NCBI GenBank assembly: GCA_020025965.1 | Contig: JAHHRG010000031.1 | Span: 1-23,270 of the forward strand | Direction: 5' to 3' | Length of the DNA stretch: 23,270 bases | From: Sutterella sp. | Lineage (GTDB): Bacteria; Pseudomonadota; Gammaproteobacteria; Burkholderiales; Burkholderiaceae_F | Shown: in pieces, positions 6,271-14,656 of the stretch | Position numbering within the stretch: the first letter of the stretch is position 1 | Layout: every line of letters starts with the position of its first letter | The notes under the pieces: generated by a model | Seen by the model: the letters and a program-made list of their open reading frames with translations, nothing else | Told to the model about the DNA's origin: nothing | Databases searched by the model: none | Made by a program: the position numbers and the translations under genes

Positions 6271-6285
6271 TGAGAATCATTCCCA
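6271..6285 (-). promoter_or_regulatory. Fur box, copy 3
   Basis: TGAGAATCATTCCCA is the same palindrome with one mismatched position, 4 bp beyond the FNR site. It also lies about 100 bp upstream of queA on the other strand, so an effect on queA cannot be excluded. Confidence 0.68.
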
Positions 6286-6381
6286 TTAAGCGAAGCTGAA
6301 GAGAGAAAAACAACGAACATATTTCTGTCGACGGCGGAAATCCTGCTTATGTGCAAGCGTGGTTAACGACAAACGAGTAGA

Positions 6382-7467
6382 ATGCCGCTTTCTCAAATCT
6401 TTCCACTGGCCTGTCAAGCCATGCAAGAACAATATTTAAGTGATTTTGATTTCGAGCTCCCGCCTGAGCTCATCGCCCAATATCCTCTGAAAGATCGTAC
6501 GGCTTCTCGTTTGCTACACATCTCGAAGGATGTGATCGAGGATTGCCATTTCACGGATATCGAGGATTTCCTTCGTCCGGGCGACCTGTTGGTCGCCAAT
6601 AACACCAAAGTGATCAAAGCTCGTTTGCTCGGCCACAAAGCCACTGGGGGCAACATCGAAGCTCTGATCGAGCGTGTGACGGGTGAATTTACCGCCATTT
6701 CCATGATTCGCGCGAGCAAGTCTCCGAAGCCGGGCACTGTCGTGCGTTTCGAAGCCGACGGTCGCGTAGAGGAAGTAACGGTCACCGGTCGTCAGGATCA
6801 GTTCTTCGAACTCGAATTTGCGCGTCCTGTTCTGGACGTTCTCGAAGAGTTCGGTCGTGTTCCGTTGCCGCCTTACATTACGCATGCGGCAGAAAAAAGT
6901 GACGAAAGTCGCTATCAGACGGTGTTTGCCGAACATCCGGGGGCCGTGGCCGCACCGACCGCAGGTCTTCACTTTACGAAAGAACTTCTGGATCGTCTCG
7001 CAAAGAAAGGTGTCGATATCGAATACGTGACACTTCATGTCGGTGCCGGCACTTTCCAGCCCGTGCGCGTCGAAAAGCTTTCGGAACATCATATGCATTC
7101 CGAGTGGTATCACATGCCCGAAGATGTCGCCGAAAAGATCAACTGTGCAAAAGCCGAAGGCCGTCGTGTGATTGCAGTCGGTACCACGTCGCTTCGTACG
7201 CTTGAAAGCGCTGCAGATCGTATGGGGCACGTTGAAGCAGGCTCTCGCGATACACAGCTTTTCATTACGCCCGGTTACCGTTTCCGTATCATCGATGCGA
7301 TGGTGACGAATTTCCACTTGCCCAAGTCCACCTTGGTGATGCTCGTGTCCGCACTGGCGGGCCGCGAACGCATTCTTGAAGCCTATCGTCATGCCGTTGA
7401 GGAAAAATATCGTTTCTTCAGCTATGGCGATGCTTGCTTCATTGAAAATGCGCACATTACCGAATAA
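6382..7467 (+). CDS. queA: S-adenosylmethionine:tRNA ribosyltransferase-isomerase QueA
   Basis: Cytoplasmic enzyme that transfers and rearranges the ribosyl part of SAM onto preQ1-modified tRNA, forming epoxyqueuosine. The whole protein carries QueA blocks: FELPPELIAQYPLKDR near the start, GDLLVANNTKVIKARLLG, APTAGLHFTKELL, VTLHVGAGTFQPV, VGTTSLRTLESA, and FHLPKSTLVMLVSALAG near the end. From 6382 it has 361 aa (E. coli about 356). An ATG at 6421 (348 aa) starts closer to the conserved part. Neither start has a convincing ribosome binding site, so the start is uncertain. tgt follows after 27 bp, an operon joining two successive queuosine steps. The gene is divergent from the triple small-RNA locus. 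Confidence 0.95.
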   Translation: MPLSQIFPLACQAMQEQYLSDFDFELPPELIAQYPLKDRTASRLLHISKDVIEDCHFTDIEDFLRPGDLLVANNTKVIKARLLGHKATGGNIEALIERVTGEFTAISMIRASKSPKPGTVVRFEADGRVEEVTVTGRQDQFFELEFARPVLDVLEEFGRVPLPPYITHAAEKSDESRYQTVFAEHPGAVAAPTAGLHFTKELLDRLAKKGVDIEYVTLHVGAGTFQPVRVEKLSEHHMHSEWYHMPEDVAEKINCAKAEGRRVIAVGTTSLRTLESAADRMGHVEAGSRDTQLFITPGYRFRIIDAMVTNFHLPKSTLVMLVSALAGRERILEAYRHAVEEKYRFFSYGDACFIENAHITE

Positions 7468-7494
7468 TGTCGGACAAAAACAGGACAACCCAGA

Positions 7495-8628
7495 ATGGCT
7501 TTTTCTTTTAAGGTTAAAACCACCAGCGGTCGTGCTCGCCGCGGCGAGCTCACGCTCAATCACGGTGTCGTTCAGACCCCGATTTTCATGCCCGTCGGTA
7601 CCTATGGTTCCGTTAAGGCTATGGCTCCCTACGAACTGAAGGAAATCGGTTCACAGATCATCCTCGGCAATACCTTCCATCTGTGGCTTCGCCCCGGTTT
7701 GGACGTAGTGAGCGCTCACAAGGGGTTGCACGATTTCATGCAGTGGGACAAGCCTATTCTCACGGACTCGGGCGGTTTTCAGGTCTTTAGTCTCGGCGAA
7801 CTTCGCAAAATTACCGAAGAGGGCGTTCACTTCCGCAATCCGATTAACGGCGACAAGCTTTTCCTGTCTCCGGAAGTCTCAATGCAGATTCAGCACGTAC
7901 TCAATTCCGACATCGTGATGCAGTTGGACGAATGTACGCCGTATAAAATCGGTGACAGACCTGCAACCGAAACGGAGGCAGCCAAGTCGATGCGTATGAG
8001 CCTTCGTTGGGCCAAGCGTTCGAAGGACGAATTCGATCGTCTTGAGAATCCGAACGCGCTTTTCGGTATCGTTCAGGGGGGGATGTACGAACATCTTCGC
8101 GACGAATCTCTGGCTGGTTTGAAGGAACTTAATTTCCACGGATATGCCGTGGGCGGATTGTCCGTCGGTGAACCTAAGGAAGATATGCTTCGTATCATGG
8201 ACCATATCGTTCACCAACTCCCTGAAGATCGTCCTCGCTATTTGATGGGAGTGGGTACGCCGGAAGACTTGGTTGACGGCGTATCCAACGGTATCGATAT
8301 GTTCGACTGCGTCATGCCGACTCGCAATGCCCGTAACGGCTGGCTCTTTACACGCTTTGGCGATATCAAACTGAAGAACAGCCGATACCGCAGCGATCTT
8401 CGTCCGGTGGATCCGACCTGCAACTGTTATACCTGCCGCAACTTCTCCCGCTCGTACCTGCATCATCTGCACAAGGTAGGCGAAATTTTAGGGGCTCGGC
8501 TCAATACGATCCACAATCTGCATTATTACCTCAACCTCATGCAGGAAATGCGCGATGCGCTTGAAAACGGTACCTTTGAGGCATGGAAGAAGCAGTTTGC
8601 CGAAGACCGCGCACGAGGAATCGAGTAA
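7495..8628 (+). CDS. tgt: tRNA-guanine transglycosylase (queuine tRNA-ribosyltransferase)
   Basis: Exchanges guanine-34 for preQ1 in tRNAs with GUN anticodons (Asp, Asn, His, Tyr), the step before QueA. The 377 aa match the usual bacterial length (E. coli 375). Clear motifs are PIFMPVGTYGSVK, ILGNTFHLWLRPG, LTDSGGFQVFSLG (active-site Asp), YAVGGLSVGEP, FDCVMPTRNARNG (second catalytic Asp), and the zinc ligands in CNCYTCRN with a later His in the NTIHNLHYY region. The ATG at 7495 follows an AGGA-containing leader. Gene order queA-tgt-yajC-secD-secF is common in proteobacteria. The rest of the preQ1 pathway is not in the window. Confidence 0.97.
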   Translation: MAFSFKVKTTSGRARRGELTLNHGVVQTPIFMPVGTYGSVKAMAPYELKEIGSQIILGNTFHLWLRPGLDVVSAHKGLHDFMQWDKPILTDSGGFQVFSLGELRKITEEGVHFRNPINGDKLFLSPEVSMQIQHVLNSDIVMQLDECTPYKIGDRPATETEAAKSMRMSLRWAKRSKDEFDRLENPNALFGIVQGGMYEHLRDESLAGLKELNFHGYAVGGLSVGEPKEDMLRIMDHIVHQLPEDRPRYLMGVGTPEDLVDGVSNGIDMFDCVMPTRNARNGWLFTRFGDIKLKNSRYRSDLRPVDPTCNCYTCRNFSRSYLHHLHKVGEILGARLNTIHNLHYYLNLMQEMRDALENGTFEAWKKQFAEDRARGIE

Positions 8629-8645
8629 GGTTTTATATGTATGTC

Positions 8646-8681
8646 AAGGGTTCTTTATCGAGGAATCGTGAAGAACCCCTT
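8646..8681 (+). terminator. Possible hairpin between tgt and yajC
   Basis: AAGGGTTCTT (8646-8655) can pair with AAGAACCCCTT (8671-8681) with one bulged base. There is no T-run, so termination would be weak. A perfect -10 hexamer TATAAT follows at 8681-8686 and could serve yajC, but no good -35 is seen. Confidence 0.35.
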
Positions 8682-8760
8682 ATAATTTCAAAATTACCCT
8701 TGGTGTCGATGGTCGGCATCTTCAGGGGTCTACTGATTTTTTTGAATGACTGGAGTTCAA

Positions 8761-9105
8761 ATGTTCTTTATTTCCGAAGCTCTGGCCGCCGGTGAAGCTG
8801 CCCCGGTTGGCGGCATGGAAGCGTTCCTTGTACAGGTCCTTCCGCTCATCGTGCTGTTCGTGGTGTTCTGGTTCTTCCTTATCCGCCCGCAGCAGAAGCG
8901 TCAGAAGGAGCACGCTCAGATGTGCGAAGCCCTCGCCAAAGGTGATGAAGTGATGACGGTCGGCGGTATTTCCGGCCGCATTGACGCTGTGGACGAGCTC
9001 TACATCGGTCTTCAGATTGCCGAATGCGACGGCAAGGCCGTTGTTGTCCGTATTCAGCGTACTGCTGTTCAGGCGGTCCTCCCGAAAGGAACCGTTAAGT
9101 TCTAA
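8761..9105 (+). CDS. yajC: Preprotein translocase subunit YajC
   Basis: Small inner-membrane partner of SecDF and YidC in the Sec holo-translocon. From the ATG at 8761 it has 114 aa (E. coli 110), and that start has a GGAG 8 nt upstream, better than an in-frame ATG at 8746. One membrane segment (VLPLIVLFVVFWFFLI) is followed by the family motif RPQQKRQKEH and the cytoplasmic domain GDEVMTVGGISGRI. It lies between tgt and secD, and a terminator separates it from secD. Confidence 0.95.
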   Translation: MFFISEALAAGEAAPVGGMEAFLVQVLPLIVLFVVFWFFLIRPQQKRQKEHAQMCEALAKGDEVMTVGGISGRIDAVDELYIGLQIAECDGKAVVVRIQRTAVQAVLPKGTVKF

Positions 9106-9123
9106 TCAACGGAACGGAAGTCA

Positions 9124-9157
9124 AAGCGCCTTGAGTCGCGACTCTTGGCGCTTTTTT
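9124..9157 (+). terminator. Terminator after yajC
   Basis: A 7-bp outer stem AAGCGCC/GGCGCTT (9124-9130 with 9147-9153) and inner GAGTC/GACTC, followed by a T-run to 9157. It implies that secD may have its own promoter in 9160-9290 or relies on read-through. I see no clear promoter there. Confidence 0.8.
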
Positions 9158-9290
9158 CAGCCCGACAAGTTCGGGCTTTGCTCCGTTATAACGTAGCCGA
9201 TTTTCGCAGGATTCGTTTGTCGAAAATCGGTTTCAACAGTCTTCTGAAAGCCTTCCGAGGGAGGTTTGATGGGGACGGAGAAAACTTGCG

Positions 9291-11189
9291 ATGAATCGCT
9301 ATCCATTATGGAAATACATCGTCATCGTCGTGGCGCTCCTTATCGGGATCGTCTACACGTTGCCGAATTTCTACGGTGAATCGCCCGCTGTCCAGATTTC
9401 TTCCGGGAAGGCAACGGTCAAGGTTACCGAACAGACTCTGAGCCGTGTGGAAGATCTGCTGAAGAATGCCGATCTGCATCCGAACGGGATTTTCTACGAG
9501 CAGGGCGCACAGCAGAATACCATCCGCGTGCGTTTCGATACGACCGAAGCCGAAAAGCAGCTTCAGGCTCGTGAAGTACTTGAAAAGGCTCTGAATCCGG
9601 ATCATGAAAATCCGGCCTATATCGTGGCGCTCAATCTGGTGCCGAATACGCCGCGTTGGCTGTTGTCGATCAACGCTTTACCGATGTATTTGGGTCTGGA
9701 CTTGCGCGGCGGCGTGCACTTCCTGTTGCAGGTCGATATGAAGGCCGCGATTGACAAGCGTGCCGAAGCCACCTTGTCTGATCTTCGTACGCAGTTGCGC
9801 GATAACCGTATTCGCCATAAGGGACTTACCCGTGTCGGCAATACGATTGAAATCAACTTCGCGAGCGAAGAAGAACGCGGTCGAGCCAACGACTTGTTGC
9901 GCAACACGCAGCCCGACTTGGTTTTGACCTTGCCGGACGCCTCCGCTGCTCCGTACGTGATCCGAGCCGATCTTTCCGAAAAGGCAATTCAGAACGTTCA
10001 GGCGTATTCACTCAAGCAGAACATTTCTACGCTTCATAACCGAATCAATGAACTCGGCGTTGCCGAACCGGTGATTGCCCAACAGGGGGCCGACCGTATC
10101 GTTGTACAGCTTCCCGGCGTTCAGGATACAGCTAAGGCCAAGGACATTCTGGGGCGTACGGCTACGCTTGAAGTCCGTTTGGTTGACGACTCTCCCGAAG
10201 CCCTTACACAGCTTTCTCAGGGTAACGTTCCCTTCGGTGACGAAAAGTTCTTCGACCGCGAAGGTACACCGCTTCTCGTCAAGCGTCGCGTGATCCTCAC
10301 TGGTGAAAATCTGAACGATGCTCAGCCGGGCTTTGATAGCCAGACGCAGGAACCAACTGTCAACCTTGAACTTGATGCCCGTGGTGCTCGTATCTTCAAG
10401 GATGTGACTCGCGACAACGTCGGTAAGCGTATCGCTATCATCCTTTTCGAAAAAGGTAAGGGCGAAGTCGTGACGGCTCCGGTCGTCCGACAGGAAATCG
10501 GTGGCGGTCGCGTGCAGATTTCAGGTCGTATGACGGCTGCGGAAGCAACGGACACGGCTCTGTTGTTGCGCGCCGGTTCTCTGGCAGCTCCGATGGAAAT
10601 TGTTGAAGAACGTCTGATCGGGCCGAGTCTCGGTGAAGCCAATATTGAGGCCGGCTTTAAGTCGACTCTTTACGGTTTCGTTGTGATCGCCGTGTTCATG
10701 GCGCTCTATTACCAGGTCTTCGGTGTGGTCAGTGCGATCGCTTTGATTTGCAACGTGATGATGTTGATTGCCTTGCTCTCGATGCTGCAGGCTACGCTTA
10801 CCCTGCCGGGTATTGCCGCTATTGCTTTGACGCTTGGTATGGCCGTTGACTCGAACGTGCTGATTAATGAACGTATCCGTGAAGAGTTGCGTGCCGGGCG
10901 TTTGCCGCAGACCGCTATCTTTGAAGGTTACGATCGCGCGTTTGCCACGATTATCGACTCGAACTTGACAAGCTTGATCGCCGGTTTGGCGCTCTTGATC
11001 TTCGGTTCCGGCCCGGTCCGAGGCTTTGCTGTTGTTCACTGTCTCGGTATCATGACATCCATTTTCACGTCCGTCGTGGTGGCTCGTGCAATGACCAACC
11101 TGATTTACGGCCGTCAGAAGAAACTGACGAAGATTCATATCGGCCAGATTTGGCGTCCCGATGCGGATACCAATTCGAAGCGCAAGTAA
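9291..11189 (+). CDS. secD: Protein translocase subunit SecD
   Basis: Inner-membrane RND-type protein that, with SecF, uses the proton gradient to help pull exported proteins through SecYEG. The 632 aa compare with 615 in E. coli. The first membrane segment is at about residues 8-25, followed by the SecD motif LGLDLRGGVHFLLQVD and a large periplasmic P1 domain. The five C-terminal membrane segments contain GMAVDSNVLINERIREEL and FATIIDSNLTSLIAG. The ATG at 9291 is preceded by GGAG. secF follows after 15 bp, as in the usual secDF operon. Confidence 0.97.
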   Translation: MNRYPLWKYIVIVVALLIGIVYTLPNFYGESPAVQISSGKATVKVTEQTLSRVEDLLKNADLHPNGIFYEQGAQQNTIRVRFDTTEAEKQLQAREVLEKALNPDHENPAYIVALNLVPNTPRWLLSINALPMYLGLDLRGGVHFLLQVDMKAAIDKRAEATLSDLRTQLRDNRIRHKGLTRVGNTIEINFASEEERGRANDLLRNTQPDLVLTLPDASAAPYVIRADLSEKAIQNVQAYSLKQNISTLHNRINELGVAEPVIAQQGADRIVVQLPGVQDTAKAKDILGRTATLEVRLVDDSPEALTQLSQGNVPFGDEKFFDREGTPLLVKRRVILTGENLNDAQPGFDSQTQEPTVNLELDARGARIFKDVTRDNVGKRIAIILFEKGKGEVVTAPVVRQEIGGGRVQISGRMTAAEATDTALLLRAGSLAAPMEIVEERLIGPSLGEANIEAGFKSTLYGFVVIAVFMALYYQVFGVVSAIALICNVMMLIALLSMLQATLTLPGIAAIALTLGMAVDSNVLINERIREELRAGRLPQTAIFEGYDRAFATIIDSNLTSLIAGLALLIFGSGPVRGFAVVHCLGIMTSIFTSVVVARAMTNLIYGRQKKLTKIHIGQIWRPDADTNSKRK

Positions 11190-11204
11190 CGGAGGAAACG
11201 AATC

Positions 11205-12137
11205 ATGGAATTTTTCCGCATTCATAAGACGATTCCGTTCATGCGCTATCGTCACATCCTGAACGCCATCTCTATCGTGAGTTTCCTGATTTCCGTTTTC
11301 TGGATTTTCACTCACGGTCTGGCTTTCTCGGTGGAGTTCACGGGCGGTACACAGATGGAAGTCCATTATCCGTCCGCTGTCAACACGGAGAAGGTCCGTC
11401 AGGATCTGAGTCCTGTGTCAAAGGAAGTGCTCGTTCAGACCTTTGGTACAGCTTCCGATATCGTCATTCGTGTGCCGACGAAACCCGGTTATACGTCCGG
11501 TGAAGTGGCCCAAGAAGTAATGGGCGTGATTCTCAAGACGGATCCTGAAGCCAAGCTCACCCGTACCGAATATGTCGGTCCGCAGGTGGGGGATGAACTA
11601 GCCCGTGACGGCGGTACGGCCTTGGCGCTTGTGGTGATCGGCATCATGATCTATTTGGCCTTCCGTTTCGAATGGAAGTTCTCCGTAGCAACGATCATCG
11701 CGAACCTGCACGACATTTTCATCGTGCTCGGTATTTTCTCCGTGATGCAGTGGGAATTCTCCCTGCCGGTGTTGGCTGCCGTTCTGGCCGTTTTGGGTTA
11801 CTCCGTGAACGAATCGGTGATTATTTTCGACCGTGTGCGCGAACATTTCCGCACGATGCGTCGAGCCGATACGTTTGAGATCATCAACTCCGCCATTACG
11901 GCGACGGTCTCCCGTACGGTTATTACGCACACGTCAACGCTCTGCATGACGCTCTCGATGTTCTTCTTCGGTGGTCCTGCCCTGCATTATTTCTCGCTCG
12001 CTCTGACGATCGGTATTCTGCTTGGCGTGTACTCCTCAATCTTCGTGGCAGCCGCTATTGCGATTTACCTTGGTGTGAAGCGTGAAGACTTGGTGAAGCC
12101 CATCAAGCGCGAAGAGACCGAACAGATGGTGCCGTAA
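11205..12137 (+). CDS. secF: Protein translocase subunit SecF
   Basis: SecD partner, 310 aa (E. coli 323). The order is: first membrane segment, the motif FSVEFTGGTQMEV, a short periplasmic domain, then five membrane segments containing GPQVGDELARDG, NLHDIFIVLG, NESVIIFDRVREHFR and the C-terminal SIFVAAAIAIYLG. A strong ribosome binding site (GGAGGAAA) precedes the ATG. A terminator directly follows, closing the sec operon. Confidence 0.97.
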   Translation: MEFFRIHKTIPFMRYRHILNAISIVSFLISVFWIFTHGLAFSVEFTGGTQMEVHYPSAVNTEKVRQDLSPVSKEVLVQTFGTASDIVIRVPTKPGYTSGEVAQEVMGVILKTDPEAKLTRTEYVGPQVGDELARDGGTALALVVIGIMIYLAFRFEWKFSVATIIANLHDIFIVLGIFSVMQWEFSLPVLAAVLAVLGYSVNESVIIFDRVREHFRTMRRADTFEIINSAITATVSRTVITHTSTLCMTLSMFFFGGPALHYFSLALTIGILLGVYSSIFVAAAIAIYLGVKREDLVKPIKREETEQMVP

Positions 12138-12157
12138 GTCGGTAGGAGTCTGTATAA

Positions 12158-12207
12158 CAAATGAGCCGCTCATTCCTGTTGGGAATCGAGCGGCTCATTT
12201 GTTTTTT
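12158..12207 (+). terminator. Terminator of the secDF operon
   Basis: A 14-bp stem (12158-12171 with 12188-12201) with an inner ATTCC/GGAAT extension is followed by six T residues. Confidence 0.88.
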
Positions 12208-12223
12208 GGGGATCAACTGTGAT

Positions 12224-12598
12224 TTATTTCATGAAGGTGAAATATACGGCACCGACAAGGCAAGCAAAGGCCGCGTAATGATTCCAGGCAAAATGCTGTT
12301 GAAAGGCGACGTATGAAAAAAGCATGAAGACCGAGAGGGTAATGACCTCTTGGATGATCTTTAGCTGAATTAACGAAAATGGACCGCCGTTTCCTTCAAA
12401 GCCGATGCGATTGGCCGGAATCATGAATGAATATTCAAAAAGAGCGATTCCCCAAGAAAAGAGAATTACGGTATAAAGCGGCCAGTTCGTGATGAGCTTG
12501 GCGCTTTGAAGTTTGAGATGTGCATACCATGCCAATGTCATGAAAACATTGGAAATGAGCAATAGTCCGACGGTACTTAGACCTTTGTAAATTTGCAT
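12224..12598 (-). CDS. DUF486 family small membrane protein (DMT-like)
   Basis: A 124-aa protein with four hydrophobic segments and the DUF486 pattern: a first helix with MTLAWYAHLK, then WGIALFEYSFMIPANRIG, then QLKIIQEVITLSVF, and a last helix ending VYFTFMK. The family resembles half of a drug/metabolite transporter and would act as a dimer in the inner membrane; its substrate is not known. It is convergent with secF and separate from the genes upstream. The AT-rich leader (12600-12660) holds TATA-like hexamers that could be its promoter, but I cannot fix one. Confidence 0.85.
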   Translation of the reverse strand: MQIYKGLSTVGLLLISNVFMTLAWYAHLKLQSAKLITNWPLYTVILFSWGIALFEYSFMIPANRIGFEGNGGPFSLIQLKIIQEVITLSVFMLFSYVAFQQHFAWNHYAAFACLVGAVYFTFMK

Positions 12599-12711
12599 TT
12601 GAAGATGAGGTCTTTTCTCTTTAAAAGAAAAGTGTAAATATATTTATATTGTATTAATAATTTGTGTTTAGTGATGTATGGGCCGATAAAGGAAGTTTCG
12701 ATCGTGAAATC

Positions 12712-13107
12712 TTATACTTGATTAAGGTCTTTTTTTATCTTCGTTGTACTTATCTCAGGGGTTCGATCAAGGTAAATCACTTCACAGCCTTCCTCACGAA
12801 GAAAGTCAAACTTGCCTTCCCAGTCGTTTCCGATCACGAAAGTATCTACTTTGTATTGGTGAACGTCAGTGCGTTTTTGATCCCAACTGTTTTCTGGAAT
12901 AACTAAGTCAACATAACGAATCGCTTCTAATAGAGCTTTTCGTTTTTCATAATCAAAATAGCATTTCTTGTTTTTGCTGTTTAGGTTAAATTCATCTGTA
13001 GACAAGGCGACGATTAGGTAATCTCCTAGTTTTTTAGCTCTTTTTAATAGATTAATATGTCCGTAATGCAGAAGATCAAAAGTGCCGTAAGTGATAACTC
13101 TTTTCAT
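12712..13107 (-). CDS. Glycerol-3-phosphate cytidylyltransferase (TagD/TarD-like)
   Basis: A 131-aa nucleotidyltransferase, the length of Bacillus TagD (129). It has the cytidylyltransferase signatures: GTFDLLHYGHINLL (HxGH) at the N-terminus and RTPEISTTKIK, matching RTxGISTT, at the C-terminus. The predicted reaction is CTP plus glycerol-3-phosphate to CDP-glycerol; related ethanolamine-phosphate or sugar-phosphate enzymes cannot be excluded. It is visibly more AT-rich than its neighbours, and no CDP-glycerol phosphotransferase or capsule gene lies beside it. This suggests acquisition from outside, or a partner elsewhere (the Wza/Wzc-like pair is about 10 kb away). Confidence 0.87.
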   Translation of the reverse strand: MKRVITYGTFDLLHYGHINLLKRAKKLGDYLIVALSTDEFNLNSKNKKCYFDYEKRKALLEAIRYVDLVIPENSWDQKRTDVHQYKVDTFVIGNDWEGKFDFLREEGCEVIYLDRTPEISTTKIKKDLNQV

Positions 13108-13139
13108 TATTTTTTCGTAAAGTGATTGGAAGTGGAAAA

Positions 13140-14597
13140 TTAAGCGGATGGATATAGCATTTCGAATGTTTCGGTAAGGTAGCGATCGACCAGCATAGCT
13201 AATTGTTCCAGTCCGGCTTCTGGAGGAATAATGCGGATTTTTTCGTAATTAACTTTCTGTTTTTTGATTATATTTTCAACAGTGTCTTTCCAGAACTCGG
13301 GACTTTCTCCAGCTTTCCAATCTCCTCGTCCCCTTCCAAAATGGGCGATAGCTAAATAAAGGAGAAGGCTTTCAAGCATAAAATCTCGAAGAGCATCTTC
13401 ACTCCAAGAAAGATCGATTCCGTCTTTCTTGTGGTGGGAGTTGTAAATTGTTGCGGCTCCGACGCCGCCAATGGCACCTAGTACGCCCCCTAAGAGCGTG
13501 CCAAGGCCAAGGGATAGTCCTGCGCTACTGATGTCGGCTGCAGCACCGGCGGCTGCACCTCCGGCAACGCCGACGCCTGCTCCAACCGCGGCAGCCCCCG
13601 TCGTATTGATCCCGTGCGAGGCCATGTTCCAGTCGGCCTTCATTCGACGAAGAATTTCTTTCGAAACGCCGTTTCCCGTCAGACCGTTGATTGAGAGAAG
13701 CTTGTCTGTCAAGGCGCAGAGTCCGTCTGCGGCCATTGAGGACAGAACGGTTTGTGCATCTTCCAGAGCGGCGGATTTGGTCTTGACAATCCCCAACTGA
13801 TTAGCAAAGGAGAGCATGTGATCTTTAAAGCTCGGCGTCGGAACAAATTCATGAGCCTGAAGAAGCTTCCACATATGACGAGCAATGGCATCGACGGAGC
13901 TCAGATAAATGGCTTGTCGGCTTTTAACCCAGGTATTTCTCAAGGCGGTAAAAGTGGGAAGAAGATCGCTCGGCACAGCTTTTCCGATGGAATCAAAGAG
14001 TGCAATCTCCTGAACCCAACATCGGGCAAAAGCATCCATCGGAAGGATATCTTTGACAAACGGGTAGTCTTTCATAGCTTCGCGCCAGGCTTCCAGATCC
14101 TTTTCTTCTTCCTTAGGTTCGCGGGGCTTTCCCATCTGGTTCAAGAGCACGATAACGGGTTTGTTTATCCAGGAGAGAATCTGCATTTCGGCCGGGATAT
14201 AAGGGGCCTTACGGGGAAGTTCCGAGACGTTGACGAGATAGAGCACGACGCTCGAAATGTCGCGCACATGTCTGATGGCCTTCTGGTTGAGCCAGAAAGA
14301 CTTATTCGTCATACGGTCCCAGACCTCGGCCAAGAACCAGCCCAAGGGGTTCTTGCGACCGTTTAGGCGCTTAGCCAGTGCTACCGAATTGCCGAAACCC
14401 GGTGTATCCCAAAGAACCAACTCACACCCTGTACGGTCGCGAGCCAGTACGTAATCCTCTGCTGTTTCTGTGACATGGGCGCGATCGGCCACTTCTCCGA
14501 CGTCACGCATCAAAAGCGTTCGGGCCAGAGTGGTCTTCCCAATGTTGGTATGACTGACGAGGCTGAGGTGAATACGAAATTGATCGGACTTTGGCAT
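13140..14597 (-). CDS. GTPase with DUF3482 C-terminal domain
   Basis: A 485-aa protein with an N-terminal TrmE/Era-like GTPase domain: P-loop SHTNIGKTT at about residues 15-23, where the usual first Gly is Ser; switch-region Thr near 43; G3 WDTPGFG at 63-69; and a degenerate G4 NQMGK at 153-157 where NKxD is usual. Residues about 330-385 form Gly/Ala-rich stretches (glycine zippers) likely to insert in or lie on a membrane. The DUF3482 C-terminus follows. It lies 59 bp after the DUF2868 gene, and this pair recurs in beta- and gammaproteobacteria. The altered G1 and G4 motifs question nucleotide specificity. Function unknown. Confidence 0.85.
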   Translation of the reverse strand: MPKSDQFRIHLSLVSHTNIGKTTLARTLLMRDVGEVADRAHVTETAEDYVLARDRTGCELVLWDTPGFGNSVALAKRLNGRKNPLGWFLAEVWDRMTNKSFWLNQKAIRHVRDISSVVLYLVNVSELPRKAPYIPAEMQILSWINKPVIVLLNQMGKPREPKEEEKDLEAWREAMKDYPFVKDILPMDAFARCWVQEIALFDSIGKAVPSDLLPTFTALRNTWVKSRQAIYLSSVDAIARHMWKLLQAHEFVPTPSFKDHMLSFANQLGIVKTKSAALEDAQTVLSSMAADGLCALTDKLLSINGLTGNGVSKEILRRMKADWNMASHGINTTGAAAVGAGVGVAGGAAAGAAADISSAGLSLGLGTLLGGVLGAIGGVGAATIYNSHHKKDGIDLSWSEDALRDFMLESLLLYLAIAHFGRGRGDWKAGESPEFWKDTVENIIKKQKVNYEKIRIIPPEAGLEQLAMLVDRYLTETFEMLYPSA

Positions 14598-14656
14598 AAC
14601 GAAATCAGCAGAGAGAACGAGAAGATTCTTCCAATTCTTCCATTATGACATTGACT

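Larger units (their letters stand above)
5276..6287 (-). repeat. Three tandem ~365-bp regulatory-RNA modules
   Basis: This intergenic stretch between yjgA and queA consists of three diverged copies of one module: 5276-5548, 5651-5926 and 6013-6287, at intervals of about 375 and 362 bp. In each copy, reading the minus strand, the order is Fur palindrome, FNR-type palindrome, promoter, structured ~176-nt transcript, terminator. The 5' end, the loops and the terminators are well conserved. The promoter spacers and hairpin stems are not conserved in sequence. The linkers at 5549-5650 and 5927-6012 show no gene or shared motif. The short open frames here (82 and 66 codons) run through the terminators in different frames and are not credible full-length genes. 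Confidence 0.9.

Noticed and set aside
5276..6287. CRISPR array or REP/BIME-type repeat as explanation of the three copies
   Set aside because: Units are about 365 bp with ordered promoter, operator and terminator elements and compensating stem changes, unlike short CRISPR repeats or REP palindromes.
6514..7563. 349-codon minus-strand open frame opposite queA
   Set aside because: It is a shadow of queA; it has no recognisable domain and the plus strand is an unmistakable QueA.
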